A stretch of 64,000 nucleotides of DNA from Sphaerisporangium krabiense (lineage in GTDB: Bacteria > Actinomycetota > Actinomycetes > Streptosporangiales > Streptosporangiaceae): the NCBI RefSeq assembly GCF_014200435.1, contig NZ_JACHBR010000002.1, forward strand, positions 1,106,501 to 1,170,500, in the 5' to 3' direction. The notes under the pieces are model-generated. The model had not been told where the DNA came from. It ran no database searches and saw only the letters and a program-made list of their open reading frames with translations. The stretch's first letter is position 1; every line of letters begins with the position of its first letter. A program made the translations under genes and the position numbers. This document shows positions 55,569 to 64,000 of the stretch, in pieces.

Positions 55569-55707
55569 GACAAGAATGCGTGCTCCCCGATCTCGCGTGT
55601 GGCCCACCGACGACCGACGCCACGCCACAAGCGCGACAGCGCGTGCGGTCCGGCTCCGCGCGGGCCTCCTCCGCCAAGGTCGGTCGCGCCCCGTCATGAG
55701 GACCGTG

Positions 55708-56592
55708 ATGCGGCGGGTCCTGGTGCCCATCCTGGTCGCGGCGGGCCTGACCGTCCCGGCCTCGCCCGCCCACGCGGCCGACGTCGCGATCGACCTCTGC
55801 GCCGCCGCGGGCACCCTCACGCTCCCCGGCCCGGTCACCGTGAACGTCTGGGGCTTCGCCCGGGCCGGCTCCGGCGGCTCGTGCGCGGGCGTCACACCCT
55901 CGGTGCCCGGCCCGGTCCTCACGGCCGGACAGGGCGACCAGGTCTCGGTCGTCCTGCGCAACACCCTGGACACCCCGGTGTCCCTGGAGATCCCAGGGGT
56001 CTCGTTCGGCCAGGGCGCACGCGTCACCGCCCCGCCGGACGGCACGGCCACCGCCACCTTCACCGCGTCCGCGCCCGGCACCTACCTCTACCAGGGGACC
56101 GAACGGCAGCTCCCGATGGGACTGTACGGCGCGCTCATCGTCCGCCCCGCGGTGGCGGGCCGTGCCTACGAGCCGGCCTCCACCGCCTACGACCGCGAGG
56201 CGCCCCTGGTGCTGTCCGCCATCGACCCGGCCTTCAACGCCGCGCCGCTGTCCGCCGACCTCTACCGGTACGCGCCCAAGTTCTGGCTCGTCAACGGCAA
56301 GGCGTACCCCGACACCGACCCCGTGCACGGCGTGGCGCCGGGGACCAAGGTGCTGCTGCGCTACCTCAACGCGGGCTTCGACAACACGACGATGCGGCTG
56401 CTCGGCGCCTACGAACGGGTGATCGCCCGAGACGCCCGCCCACTCGCCGCCCCCTTCGACGCCACCGCCGAGACCATCCCGGCCGGCGGCACCGAGGACG
56501 CCGTGGTCACCGTCCCCGCCTCGGGCACCCGCTTCCCCCTCTACAACCGCCAACTCCACAAGACCATGCTGACCTTCCTCCAGATCCCGTGA
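55708..56592 (+). CDS. Secreted cupredoxin/multicopper-oxidase-like protein without copper ligands
   Basis: The 294-residue product starts with a signal peptide (RRVLVPILVAAGLTVPASPAHA) and keeps the oxidase scaffold: VPGPVLTAGQGDQVSVVLRN, GTYLYQGTERQLPMGLYGALIVRP, FWLVNGKAYPDT and GTKVLLRYLNAGFDNTTMRL. None of the HxH or HCH copper ligands remain, so it is presumably structural or a binding partner. ATG 55708 has GAGGA five bases upstream; ATG 55696 has none. The frame runs open further back, but the signal peptide fixes the start. It is the third such gene in a row. Confidence 0.78.
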   Translation: MRRVLVPILVAAGLTVPASPAHAADVAIDLCAAAGTLTLPGPVTVNVWGFARAGSGGSCAGVTPSVPGPVLTAGQGDQVSVVLRNTLDTPVSLEIPGVSFGQGARVTAPPDGTATATFTASAPGTYLYQGTERQLPMGLYGALIVRPAVAGRAYEPASTAYDREAPLVLSAIDPAFNAAPLSADLYRYAPKFWLVNGKAYPDTDPVHGVAPGTKVLLRYLNAGFDNTTMRLLGAYERVIARDARPLAAPFDATAETIPAGGTEDAVVTVPASGTRFPLYNRQLHKTMLTFLQIP

Positions 56593-56630
56593 CCCCGCCA
56601 CCTCAGGAGAGCCCTGCACCGGGCCGGGGG

Positions 56631-57194
56631 ATGACCGGGCACGCGCCCGAGCGGGGGAGGACCGGGCGCACGTGGCGGCTGGCCCTGCTCGCCATCGTCC
56701 TCACCGTGGCGGCAGGAGCGACCCCTCTCGGACCCCCGCCCGGAACGGCCGGTCCTGCCTCCGCCGACGCCCTTGCCACCGCCCCCGCCCTCACCGGCCA
56801 GACCTCGCGGCGTCCCGGCGTCCTGGCCGTCGACGCCAGGACCGCGCTGCGGCGCCCCTCCGTCGCGGCGGACGACCTGCCCGGCCGGGCGGGAGTCCGG
56901 CTCGTCCGGGTGGCGGTGAGCGGCGGCGGGGGACTGGTCGACCTGCGCTTCCAGGTCCTCGACCCCGCGAAGGCCCAGGCCCTGCACGACGCCGCCACCC
57001 CGCCCATCCTCGTCGACGAGACGTCCGGCGTGATCGTCAAGGACCTCTACATGGGCCACTCCCACACCGGCCCCTACAAGGCCGCCGTCACCTACTACCT
57101 GGTCTTCATCAACCCCGGCAACTGGATCCGCCGTGGCACCAAGGTCACCGTCCTCCTCGGCGCCACCCAGGTCCCCCATGTCCCCGTCTCGTGA
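56631..57194 (+). CDS. Small secreted protein with a GHSH motif, family unknown
   Basis: The 187-residue product has a basic start and a hydrophobic segment (about 18-35, RLALLAIVLTVAAGATPLG) that should be a signal peptide or anchor. The mature part ends in a beta-rich domain: VRLVRVAVSGGGGLVDLRFQVLD, YMGHSHTGPYKAAVTYYLVF and KVTVLLGATQVPHVPVS. The GHSH group could bind copper. I do not recognise the family. The frame also opens at GTG 56589, inside the upstream stop (GTGA), so the start is uncertain. Its place between oxidase-like genes and copCD suggests a role in the same process. Confidence 0.6.
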   Translation: MTGHAPERGRTGRTWRLALLAIVLTVAAGATPLGPPPGTAGPASADALATAPALTGQTSRRPGVLAVDARTALRRPSVAADDLPGRAGVRLVRVAVSGGGGLVDLRFQVLDPAKAQALHDAATPPILVDETSGVIVKDLYMGHSHTGPYKAAVTYYLVFINPGNWIRRGTKVTVLLGATQVPHVPVS

Positions 57195-57285
57195 CAACCC
57201 CCACCCAAGCGGCCCGCGCCACACTCCACCCGACCCACCCCGAACGCTCGAATCCACGCCCCGACGCGGACAAGCGCGAGGCATC

Positions 57286-59358
57286 GTGGAGCGTGTCCGC
57301 GCCGTTTTGATGGCAGGGCTGGTAGCGGGGTTGGCCGTGGTGTTGTGGGCGTCGCCGGCGCGGGCGCACGCCGAGCTGGTCGAGTCCGACCCGATCGCCG
57401 GGGCGGCCCTCCCCGAGGCGCCGCGTGCCGCCGTCCTGGCGTTCAGTGAGCGTGTCGCGCCGCGGCTCAGTTCGGCGCGGCTCCTGGACGGCTCGGGCCG
57501 TGTCCTTCCCGGCGCGAGGACCGTCGCCACCGGCGACCGCCTCACCGTCGAGCTTCCCCGCCTGGCCGTGGGCGCCTACGGCATCGCCTGGCGCGTCGTC
57601 TCCGAGGACGACGCGCACACGACCGACGGCGTCCTGCTCTTCACCGTGGGATCGGCGCCCCCGTCGGCCCTGGCGTCCGCCTCGTCGCCGTCCTCCGGCC
57701 CCCGGCCCTTCGACGTGGCGCTGCGCTGGGCGCGCCTGTGCCTGCTCGCCGGGTTGGCCGGCGGCCTGTCCACGGCCGGGTTCGTCCTCCGCCGGGTCCG
57801 CCCGCCGGTACCGCCCCTGCGGGTCGCCGCGGCCCGGCACCGCCTGGTCACGTTCGCCGCCGCCTGCGCCGCCCTCGCCGTCGCCGCCGGCCTCGCCGAA
57901 CTCGCCGGAAAACCCCCCGCCCCCCAGTGGGAACGACTATGGCTCGCCCGCACCACGGCTCTGGCCATCCTCGCCGCCTACGCCCTGGCCCTCCGCCGCG
58001 CGACCTCCCACCACGCCAGATCCCTGCGAACCACGGCCACCCTCCACCCGGCCCCTTCCCGACCCTCTACCGCATCCGGGCTTCCATCCGCCGTCACCAC
58101 CTCCACCATCCAGGAACGTCTCGCCATCCTCACCACCGCTCCCGAACGCGACACCTCCCCGGCGGCGGGCTACGGGGAGAGTTCGGCAGCGGTCTCGGTG
58201 GCGCAGGTCCCTGTGGCGGGGATGCCTGGTGACGGGGCCGTGGGCGGCTTGGCCGGGGGAGGGCCGCAGGTGGCAGCCAGGGAGCCGTTGCTCGTGAGGT
58301 GGCCGGTGGCCGGGGCCGTGCTCGCCGTACCGGCGACGGGCGTCGTGGTGACGGCCGAGGCATGGGCCGGGCACGCCGCCGCTCTCGGCGCTCCGGCGGT
58401 CGCCGCAGACGCCGTCCACATTCTGACCGCCCTGCTCTGGCTGGGCACGGTCACCGCGCTCGCCGTCCTGTTCGCGGCGAGCCCGGGGGACGGCCGCCCG
58501 CTGGTCCGCGCCTACCGTGCCCCCCTCACCCGTCTCGCCCTGGCGGGCGCCGTCCTGGCCGGGCTCACGGGCCTCCTGCACGCCCTGCTCCAGCTGGCCC
58601 CCTCCGCCGCCCCCCTGACCTCGCCGTACGGCAGGACACTGCTGGTGAAGGGCGCGATCGTCATCGTGGTGGCCGCCCTCGGCCTGACCGGCGCCCTCCG
58701 CTCCCGCGAACCCCGGCCCCTGGACGCGGTCCGCCCTCGCGGAAGCCGGGTGGCCGCCAAGGCCGTGTTCGCCCTGGCGGGCACCCTTCACTCCCGGAAG
58801 CCGGGGTACTCGGGCGTGCTCGGCTCTCGCGGGCACGGACGCAAGGCGACCCCCGAGGCGACCCCCTTCCGCTCCCGCGAACGGAGACGGGGAGACGCCC
58901 TTCCGTCCCACGAGGGGACGTCGGCGGACGTCCTTGGCGCGCGGACGCGCGGGCGGTGGGTGGCCGCCGAAGCCGTGGCGGGGGCCGTGCTGCTGCTGGC
59001 CGCGGGAACCCTCGCCGAGACCAGCCCCTCGCGGCGGCCCCCGGTTCCCGTGGCGGCGCGCACCCGTAGCGCGACCGTGACCGTGGACGACCTGGTCGTG
59101 GGCCTTTCGGTGACCCCCAACCGGGCGGGCGTCAACGGTTTCACCGTCACCGCCACCAGCTCGCGCCGCCCCGCGCCCGCGCCCATCGACGGCGTCGCGC
59201 TGGAGCTCCCCTCGGGCGGCACCGTGCTCCGTCCGACGGACCCCGGCCGTTACTTCGGCACCGCCGCCCTGAACCTGCTCGGCCCGGTACGGCTGACCAT
59301 CGTGGTCCACCGCGCGGGCGCCCGCCTGGAAGTCCCCATGGTCTGGACCGTCGGATGA
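57286..59358 (+). CDS. CopC-CopD fusion copper protein (YcnJ-type)
   Basis: The 690-residue protein has a signal peptide whose cleavage (ARA-HAEL) leaves H28 as the mature N-terminus, the Cu(II) ligand of CopC domains. The CopC part continues to about residue 125 with LVESDPIAGAALPEAP and SEDDAHTTDG holding the second His/Asp. A multi-helix CopD membrane region follows (about 140-560), interrupted by low-complexity Arg/Pro/Ser loops. A C-terminal extracytoplasmic YtkA/FixH-like beta domain (about 590-690) closes it. It should import or buffer copper. GTG 57286 has GAGG four bases upstream. It overlaps the protease gene by four bases. Confidence 0.85.
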   Translation: MERVRAVLMAGLVAGLAVVLWASPARAHAELVESDPIAGAALPEAPRAAVLAFSERVAPRLSSARLLDGSGRVLPGARTVATGDRLTVELPRLAVGAYGIAWRVVSEDDAHTTDGVLLFTVGSAPPSALASASSPSSGPRPFDVALRWARLCLLAGLAGGLSTAGFVLRRVRPPVPPLRVAAARHRLVTFAAACAALAVAAGLAELAGKPPAPQWERLWLARTTALAILAAYALALRRATSHHARSLRTTATLHPAPSRPSTASGLPSAVTTSTIQERLAILTTAPERDTSPAAGYGESSAAVSVAQVPVAGMPGDGAVGGLAGGGPQVAAREPLLVRWPVAGAVLAVPATGVVVTAEAWAGHAAALGAPAVAADAVHILTALLWLGTVTALAVLFAASPGDGRPLVRAYRAPLTRLALAGAVLAGLTGLLHALLQLAPSAAPLTSPYGRTLLVKGAIVIVVAALGLTGALRSREPRPLDAVRPRGSRVAAKAVFALAGTLHSRKPGYSGVLGSRGHGRKATPEATPFRSRERRRGDALPSHEGTSADVLGARTRGRWVAAEAVAGAVLLLAAGTLAETSPSRRPPVPVAARTRSATVTVDDLVVGLSVTPNRAGVNGFTVTATSSRRPAPAPIDGVALELPSGGTVLRPTDPGRYFGTAALNLLGPVRLTIVVHRAGARLEVPMVWTVG

Positions 59359-61268
59359 GACGCCCGCTCGCCATCGCCTTCCTCGTCCTGCTCGCGACCG
59401 CGCCCGCCCTCCCCGCGGCGGCCGTCGAGGCGGCCCCCAAGACCCCGGTGATCGTCGTGCTCAAGGACCAGGCGGACCCTGCCTCCCTCACCCGCGGCAC
59501 ACCCGGACGGCACGGGCGCAGGGCCGCCGTGGAACACGGGCTGCGGGCCAGGGCCGCGGCCGGGCAGAAGGACCTGCTGGCGCTGCTCCGCGCCCGCCGC
59601 TCCGAGGGCCTGGTCTCCGCCATCACCCCGCTATGGATCGTGAACGGCGTCGCGGTGACCGCCACCCGGCGGGTCCTGGCGGAGCTGGCCGCGCGTCCCG
59701 AGGTGCGCGAGATCCGGCCGGACCTGACGATCGCGGCTCCGGCGCTCGCCCGGTCCGCCGCCCCCGCCGAACCCGGCGTCGCCCGGGTCGGAGCCCCCGG
59801 CCTGTGGGACCTCGGGTACCGGGGGCAGGGCGTGGTCGTGGCCGCCCTGGACACCGGCGTGGACTCCACCCACCCCGACCTGGCCGGCCGCTTCCGAGGC
59901 GGCGCCCAGAGCTGGTACGACCCGAACGGCGAGCACCCGTCCACGCCCGTGGACGTGAACGGCCACGGCACCGCCACCATGGGCGTCATGGTCGGCGGCG
60001 ACGCGGGCGGCACCGCCGTGGGCATGGCGCCGGACGCCCGCTGGATCGCCGCGAAGATCTTCAACGACCGGGGCGTGGCCACCGCCACCGGCATCCACCT
60101 GGCCCTGCAGTGGGCGCTGGACCCGGACGGCGACCCCGCCACCCCCGACGGGGCCGACGTCGTGAACAACTCCTGGACCGGCGCGACGACCGGATGCTCC
60201 CTTGACTTCCAGCTCGACCTGCGCGCCCTCCGCGCGGCCGGAGTGCTCCCGGTGTTCGCGGCGGGCAACTCCGGCCCCGAGCCCGGCTCGGTGCGCGCGC
60301 CCGCCGGCGACCCCGAGGCGTTCGCCGTCGGCGCCACCGACACGGCCGACGCGCTGGACCCGTCCAGCGGCCGCGGGCCCTCCGCCTGCCCCGGCGCGAT
60401 GGCCCCGGCCCTGACCGCGCCGGGGGTGGACGTCAGGACCACCGACCTCTACGGCCTCTACACCGTCGCCTCGGGCACCTCTCTGTCCGCGCCGCACGTG
60501 TCGGGCGCCCTGGCCCTGCTGCTCAGCGCCTACCCCGACCTGGACGCCGACCGCCAGGCGGCGGCGCTGCGCGCGGGCGCGGCCGACCTCGGCGGCGCGG
60601 GCTTCGACGACGATTACGGAAGTGGCAGGCTGGACGTCCTCGCCTCCTATCGATGGCTCGCCTCCGCGCCCGGTTTCACGCTGGCCGCCACCCCCGCGTC
60701 CGCGACCGCCCAGGTGGGCGGGAGCGCCTCCTACACGGCCGTCGTCGCGGCGATGAACGGTTCCACCGACGAGGTGACCCTGTCGGCGACGGGCCTGCCC
60801 GCCGGGACGACCGCCGCCTGGACGCCCCCGAGCGTCACGGGCACGGGCGAATCCCGGCTCACGGTGACCGTCCCCCCGGAGACACCCCCCGGCGCCTATC
60901 CCTTGACGATCACCGGCACCTCCGGAAGCGCGACCCACTCCCGGCAGGTCACCCTGGTGGCCGCCACCGGCGACTTCACCCTCGCGGCCACGCCCGCCAC
61001 CCTGTCGGCCCCCCGCGGCGGCTCGGCGAGCAGCATCGTCTCGGTCGCGCTCACCTCCGGCTCCGCCCCGAGCATCTCCCTTTCGGCGACCGGCCTGCCC
61101 GCGGGCACCACGGCGACCTTCGCCCCGAACCCGGTCACCGCCCCCGGCACCTCCCGCCTGACCGTACGCACCACCTCGTCGACCCCCCGCGGCACGTTCA
61201 CCGTGGTCGTCACCGGAACCGCGGCCCCCCTCGCCCGCCGCACGACGATCACGTTCACCGTGCGCTGA
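59355..61268 (+). CDS. Secreted subtilisin-family (S8) serine protease with two Ig-like domains
   Basis: The 637-residue preproenzyme has a signal peptide (1-23), an I9-type propeptide (about 30-130) and an S8 domain with D166 (AALDTGVD), H204 (NGHGTATMG), oxyanion N305 (AAGNSGP) and S376 (GTSLSAPH). From about residue 445 two similar beta-sandwich repeats follow, each starting FTLAATPA and containing LSATGLPAGTTA. The coding start overlaps the copCD stop (ATGA), so the protease is co-translated with a copper protein. It may process the surface protein or oxidases of this locus. Confidence 0.92.
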   Translation: MRRPLAIAFLVLLATAPALPAAAVEAAPKTPVIVVLKDQADPASLTRGTPGRHGRRAAVEHGLRARAAAGQKDLLALLRARRSEGLVSAITPLWIVNGVAVTATRRVLAELAARPEVREIRPDLTIAAPALARSAAPAEPGVARVGAPGLWDLGYRGQGVVVAALDTGVDSTHPDLAGRFRGGAQSWYDPNGEHPSTPVDVNGHGTATMGVMVGGDAGGTAVGMAPDARWIAAKIFNDRGVATATGIHLALQWALDPDGDPATPDGADVVNNSWTGATTGCSLDFQLDLRALRAAGVLPVFAAGNSGPEPGSVRAPAGDPEAFAVGATDTADALDPSSGRGPSACPGAMAPALTAPGVDVRTTDLYGLYTVASGTSLSAPHVSGALALLLSAYPDLDADRQAAALRAGAADLGGAGFDDDYGSGRLDVLASYRWLASAPGFTLAATPASATAQVGGSASYTAVVAAMNGSTDEVTLSATGLPAGTTAAWTPPSVTGTGESRLTVTVPPETPPGAYPLTITGTSGSATHSRQVTLVAATGDFTLAATPATLSAPRGGSASSIVSVALTSGSAPSISLSATGLPAGTTATFAPNPVTAPGTSRLTVRTTSSTPRGTFTVVVTGTAAPLARRTTITFTVR

Positions 61269-61269
61269 G

Positions 61270-62580
61270 TCACGAGGCCGCGGCGGCCTCGCGGCGGGCG
61301 CGTTCGGCGAGGGCGTGTTCGTCGGTGCGGGCGTCGTAGGTGCGGAAGCGGGGGAGGGCGGCGGCCATCGCGGCGACCGCGCCCATGCACAGCAGGCCGC
61401 CGACGCCCAGGGAGAAGCGGGCGCCGCCGGCCTGGGCGAGGAGGCCCGCCCGCGCGTCGCCGAGCATCGGGCCGGTGGAGTACGACAGCAGTTCGATGCC
61501 GGCGAGCCGGCCGCGGTACTCGTCGGGGATGGTCTGGTTCCAGATCGTGCCGCGGAACACGCCGCTGATCATGTCGGCGCCCCCGGCCAGCGCGAGGAAC
61601 GCCGCCATCAGCCAGATGTTGGGCATGATCGACGCCAGGACCACCCCGGCTCCCCACAGCGCCGCCGCGACGATCACCGCGCGGCCGTGGCGGTGGATGT
61701 GGGACGTCCAGCCTGAGGTGAGCGAGGCGATCACCGAGCCGACGCCGCCCGCCGCGTACAGCACGCCGAGCGCGGCGGGCGCGCGCAGCTCGTCGGCGAG
61801 GAAGGGGTAGAGGGCGTTGGAGAAGGCGAACACCATGGCGGCGATGTCGACCAGGTAGGTGCCCATGAGGTCGGGCCGGCGGACGGCGTAGCGCACACCT
61901 TCGACGAGGGAGCGCAGCGAGGCGGTGCCGTCCTCGCGGATCAGCGGGACGGGCCGCACGCGGACGAGCAGCACCAGCGACAGCACGAAGGTGACCACGT
62001 CCACGCCGTAGGAGACGGCCGGGCCGAGGGCGACGACCACGACGCCGCCGACCGCCGGGCCCACGATCATGCCGGCGTTGCGGGCCAGGGACTGGATCGC
62101 GAACGCGGCGCCCATCTGGTCCAGCTTGAGCACCCGGTTGATGATCGCCTGTTCGCTCGGCTGCCGCAGGCTGCTGAGCCCGGCGGCCAGCGCGGCCACC
62201 ACGTACAGGACCGGGATCTGCGCGGCGCGGGGGAGCAGCACGGCGTTGGCCACCAGCAGGAGCGAGGTGACGCACAGGCCCGCCTCGGCCCAGATGACGA
62301 TCTTGCGCCGGTCCAGCGCGTCGGCGATCGCGCCTCCCCACAGCCCGCACACCACCATGGGCACGAACTCCGCCAGGCTGACCAGGCCGACCGCGACGTA
62401 GGAGCCGGTGAGCTGCTTCATCTGGTACGGCACGGCGACCATGGTGAGCACGCTGCCGAACATGGAGATCATGCTGGAGCCGAGCAGCAGCCGGAAGTCT
62501 CGGGACTCCCGCAGGGGGCTCACGTCGAGACGCAGCCGCGCCAGCAGCGTTCTCAGGGATCGGGAAGGACCGTCGGACAC
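61270..62580 (-). CDS. Major facilitator superfamily exporter (EntS/DHA3-like)
   Basis: The 436-residue product has about 12 membrane helices, an early GSSMISMFGSVLTMVAVPYQM helix, the loop motif GLWGGAIADALDRRKI (family motif A) and the second-half GGADMISGVFRGTIWNQTIPDEYRGRLAG typical of the MFS_3 enterobactin-exporter-like group. It probably exports a small molecule or drug. The frame opens at 62787, but GTG 62580 gives a normal cytoplasmic start; no strong ribosome site is visible. Its stop lies one base from the convergent protease stop. Confidence 0.85.
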   Translation of the reverse strand: MSDGPSRSLRTLLARLRLDVSPLRESRDFRLLLGSSMISMFGSVLTMVAVPYQMKQLTGSYVAVGLVSLAEFVPMVVCGLWGGAIADALDRRKIVIWAEAGLCVTSLLLVANAVLLPRAAQIPVLYVVAALAAGLSSLRQPSEQAIINRVLKLDQMGAAFAIQSLARNAGMIVGPAVGGVVVVALGPAVSYGVDVVTFVLSLVLLVRVRPVPLIREDGTASLRSLVEGVRYAVRRPDLMGTYLVDIAAMVFAFSNALYPFLADELRAPAALGVLYAAGGVGSVIASLTSGWTSHIHRHGRAVIVAAALWGAGVVLASIMPNIWLMAAFLALAGGADMISGVFRGTIWNQTIPDEYRGRLAGIELLSYSTGPMLGDARAGLLAQAGGARFSLGVGGLLCMGAVAAMAAALPRFRTYDARTDEHALAERARREAAAAS

Positions 62581-62644
62581 AGGCGGCAGTGTGGAGGGCG
62601 CGCCGCGCCGCGGGCAACAGGTTTTCCCCGCCCGGCGCGCCGCC

Positions 62645-64000
62645 TCACAATCCCAGCGTCTCCTTGCGCAGCAGCGTCTTGAGGATCTTGCCACCCGGGT
62701 TGCGGGGCAGTTCGGCCTCGCGGAACCAGTACCGGACGGGGATCTTGAACGGCGCCAGCGTCCCGCCGAGGAAGCCCGACAGCTCATCGGCGGTCGCCGT
62801 GGCCCCGTGCCGCAGCCGCACGACCGCCCCGACCTGCTCGCCGAGTTCCTCGTCGGGGATGCCGATCACGGCGGCGTCGTCCACGTCGGGGTGCTCGAAC
62901 AGGGCCGCCTCGACCTCCGCGCAGTACACGTTCTCGCCGCCGCGGATGACCATGTCCTTGGCGCGGTCGACGATGTAGACGTACCCCTCCTCGTCGACCC
63001 TGGCCAGGTCGCCGGTGTGCAGCCAGCCCGCGGCGAAGGTCTCCGCGGTGGCCTCCGGCCTGTTCCAGTACCCGGCGATGACGTTCGGCCCGCGCAGGCA
63101 CAGCTCGCCGACCTCGCCGGTGGGCACCTCGTCGCCGAGCGGCCCGCAGACGCGCACGTCGCACACCGCGAGCGGCAGGCCGATGCTGTCCGGCCTGGCC
63201 AGGTAGGCGGGGCCGCTGTTGTAGATGGCGAGCGCGGTGGTCTCGGTCATGCCGTACCCGTTGGACGCCTGCCGCCGGGGCAGCCGGTCGCCGATGCGCT
63301 CCAGCAGCTTGGGCGGGGCGGGTGCGCCTCCGTAGCTCACCCCGCCAAGGCTGGATATGTCGTACTTATCCAGGTCGGGGTGGGACAGGAGCTGCCAGGT
63401 GTTGGTGGGCACACCCGTCATGATCGTGACCTTCTCGCGCTCGATGAGGGCGAGGGCCTCCCCGGGATCCCACTTGTACATCAGCACGAGCCCGCCTCCG
63501 GTGAACAGGGTCGGCGTCAGCACCGCGAAGCACCCGGTCGCGTGGAAGAGCGGCACGGTGAGCAGGGTTATCCGGCGCGTGGCGGCGGCCGAGGAGGGGT
63601 CCTTGCCCGCCAGGACGACGCTGCGCAGCAGCGCGTACGCCACGCTCATCGGCGACTGGCCGAGGTTGCGGTGGCTGCCGAGCGCGCCCTTGGGCAGCCC
63701 GGTCGTGCCGGAGGTGTAGAAGATCGTGGCCGGGTCCTCGGGCTCCAGGTCGACCGCGGGGAGGGTCACGCCGGCGCGCACCTCGCCGAGCACCTCGGAG
63801 AACTCCCGCGCCCCCGCGGGCGGCTCGCCGGAGAGCCGGGCGACGATCATCGGGACGCCCGTCGCCGCCAGCCGCGCGGCCCGCTCGCCGTCGGTGATGA
63901 CCAGCCGCGCCCCGGAGTCCGTCACGCCGTACTCCAGCTCCTGCGCCGTCCACCAGGCGTTCAGCGGCACCGCGATCGCCCCGGCGGCGAGCACGGCCGA
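62645..64000 (-). CDS. Acyl-CoA synthetase (AMP-forming), N-terminus beyond the window
   Basis: The visible 451 residues lack the start; the frame is still open at base 64000 (S-A-V-L-A-A-G-A). Present are the AMP-binding P-loop IFYTSGTTGLPKGAL, the VPLFHATG segment, the adenylation motif NGYGMTETTA, GWLHTGDLARVDEEGYVYIVDRAKDMVIRGGENVYCAEVE, and the catalytic Lys in NPGGKILKTLLR. It activates a carboxylic or fatty acid to its CoA thioester; the chain length cannot be told. It is 64 bases upstream of the MFS gene on the same strand, so they may be co-transcribed. Confidence 0.92.
   Translation of the reverse strand, partial: SAVLAAGAIAVPLNAWWTAQELEYGVTDSGARLVITDGERAARLAATGVPMIVARLSGEPPAGAREFSEVLGEVRAGVTLPAVDLEPEDPATIFYTSGTTGLPKGALGSHRNLGQSPMSVAYALLRSVVLAGKDPSSAAATRRITLLTVPLFHATGCFAVLTPTLFTGGGLVLMYKWDPGEALALIEREKVTIMTGVPTNTWQLLSHPDLDKYDISSLGGVSYGGAPAPPKLLERIGDRLPRRQASNGYGMTETTALAIYNSGPAYLARPDSIGLPLAVCDVRVCGPLGDEVPTGEVGELCLRGPNVIAGYWNRPEATAETFAAGWLHTGDLARVDEEGYVYIVDRAKDMVIRGGENVYCAEVEAALFEHPDVDDAAVIGIPDEELGEQVGAVVRLRHGATATADELSGFLGGTLAPFKIPVRYWFREAELPRNPGGKILKTLLRKETLGL

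Overview
The window is high-GC DNA (GC-rich third codon positions, many GTG starts, GTGA/ATGA/TGATG stop-start overlaps) with the gene order of an actinomycete chromosome. The order ruvCAB-yajC-secDF-apt-rel, hisS-aspS, rarA-alaS-ruvX-mltG-aroE, infC-rpmI-rplT-pheST, together with the accessory content, fits a Streptosporangiales-type organism. That placement is inference from gene order and style, not from a marker search.

Bases 1-34870 are housekeeping core. ruvC-ruvA-ruvB (216-2452) starts with a clear LexA/SOS box. yajC-secD-secF (2811-6110) is the accessory Sec module. apt and rel (6203-9145) are purine salvage and stringent response. A hairpin-rich tail-to-tail spacer (9146-9518) precedes a DUF349 gene and the first of two paralogous membrane-anchored cyclophilins, which flank a glyoxalase-like hydrolase, hisS and aspS. 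rarA, a DUF948 protein, a small DUF6167-like protein, alaS, ruvX, two tandem mltG paralogues and aroE follow (17402-26452). A VapBC-type toxin-antitoxin pair sits between aroE and the infC operon. infC begins with an AUC codon, and its leader carries an apparent attenuator. trmH, an orphan PAS histidine kinase and pheS-pheT close the core.

Bases 34871-64000 are accessory. First comes a secreted penicillin-acylase-type Ntn hydrolase fused to a discoidin domain. Next is a GTPase-centred locus (38178-47666). Its left arm is a four-gene minus-strand operon: a degenerate vWA-like protein, a P-loop GTPase and two GAP1-like paralogues, one with a C-terminal membrane anchor. Its right arm, divergently transcribed from an AT-rich spacer, is a DUF4407 membrane coiled-coil protein and a Ser/Thr kinase whose C-terminus looks like an MgtE-N-type helical superhelix. 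I read this as a membrane-associated GTPase/kinase signalling or conflict system.

Then comes a secreted copper-related locus (47757-61268): a 1,627-residue SdrD-like/beta-helix surface protein behind three 11-bp direct repeats, three consecutive multicopper-oxidase-like proteins with complementary or erased copper ligands, a small secreted GHSH protein, a CopC-CopD fusion and a subtilisin-type protease. The window ends with a minus-strand MFS exporter and a truncated acyl-CoA ligase. No rRNA, tRNA, CRISPR array, insertion sequence or phage gene was seen.
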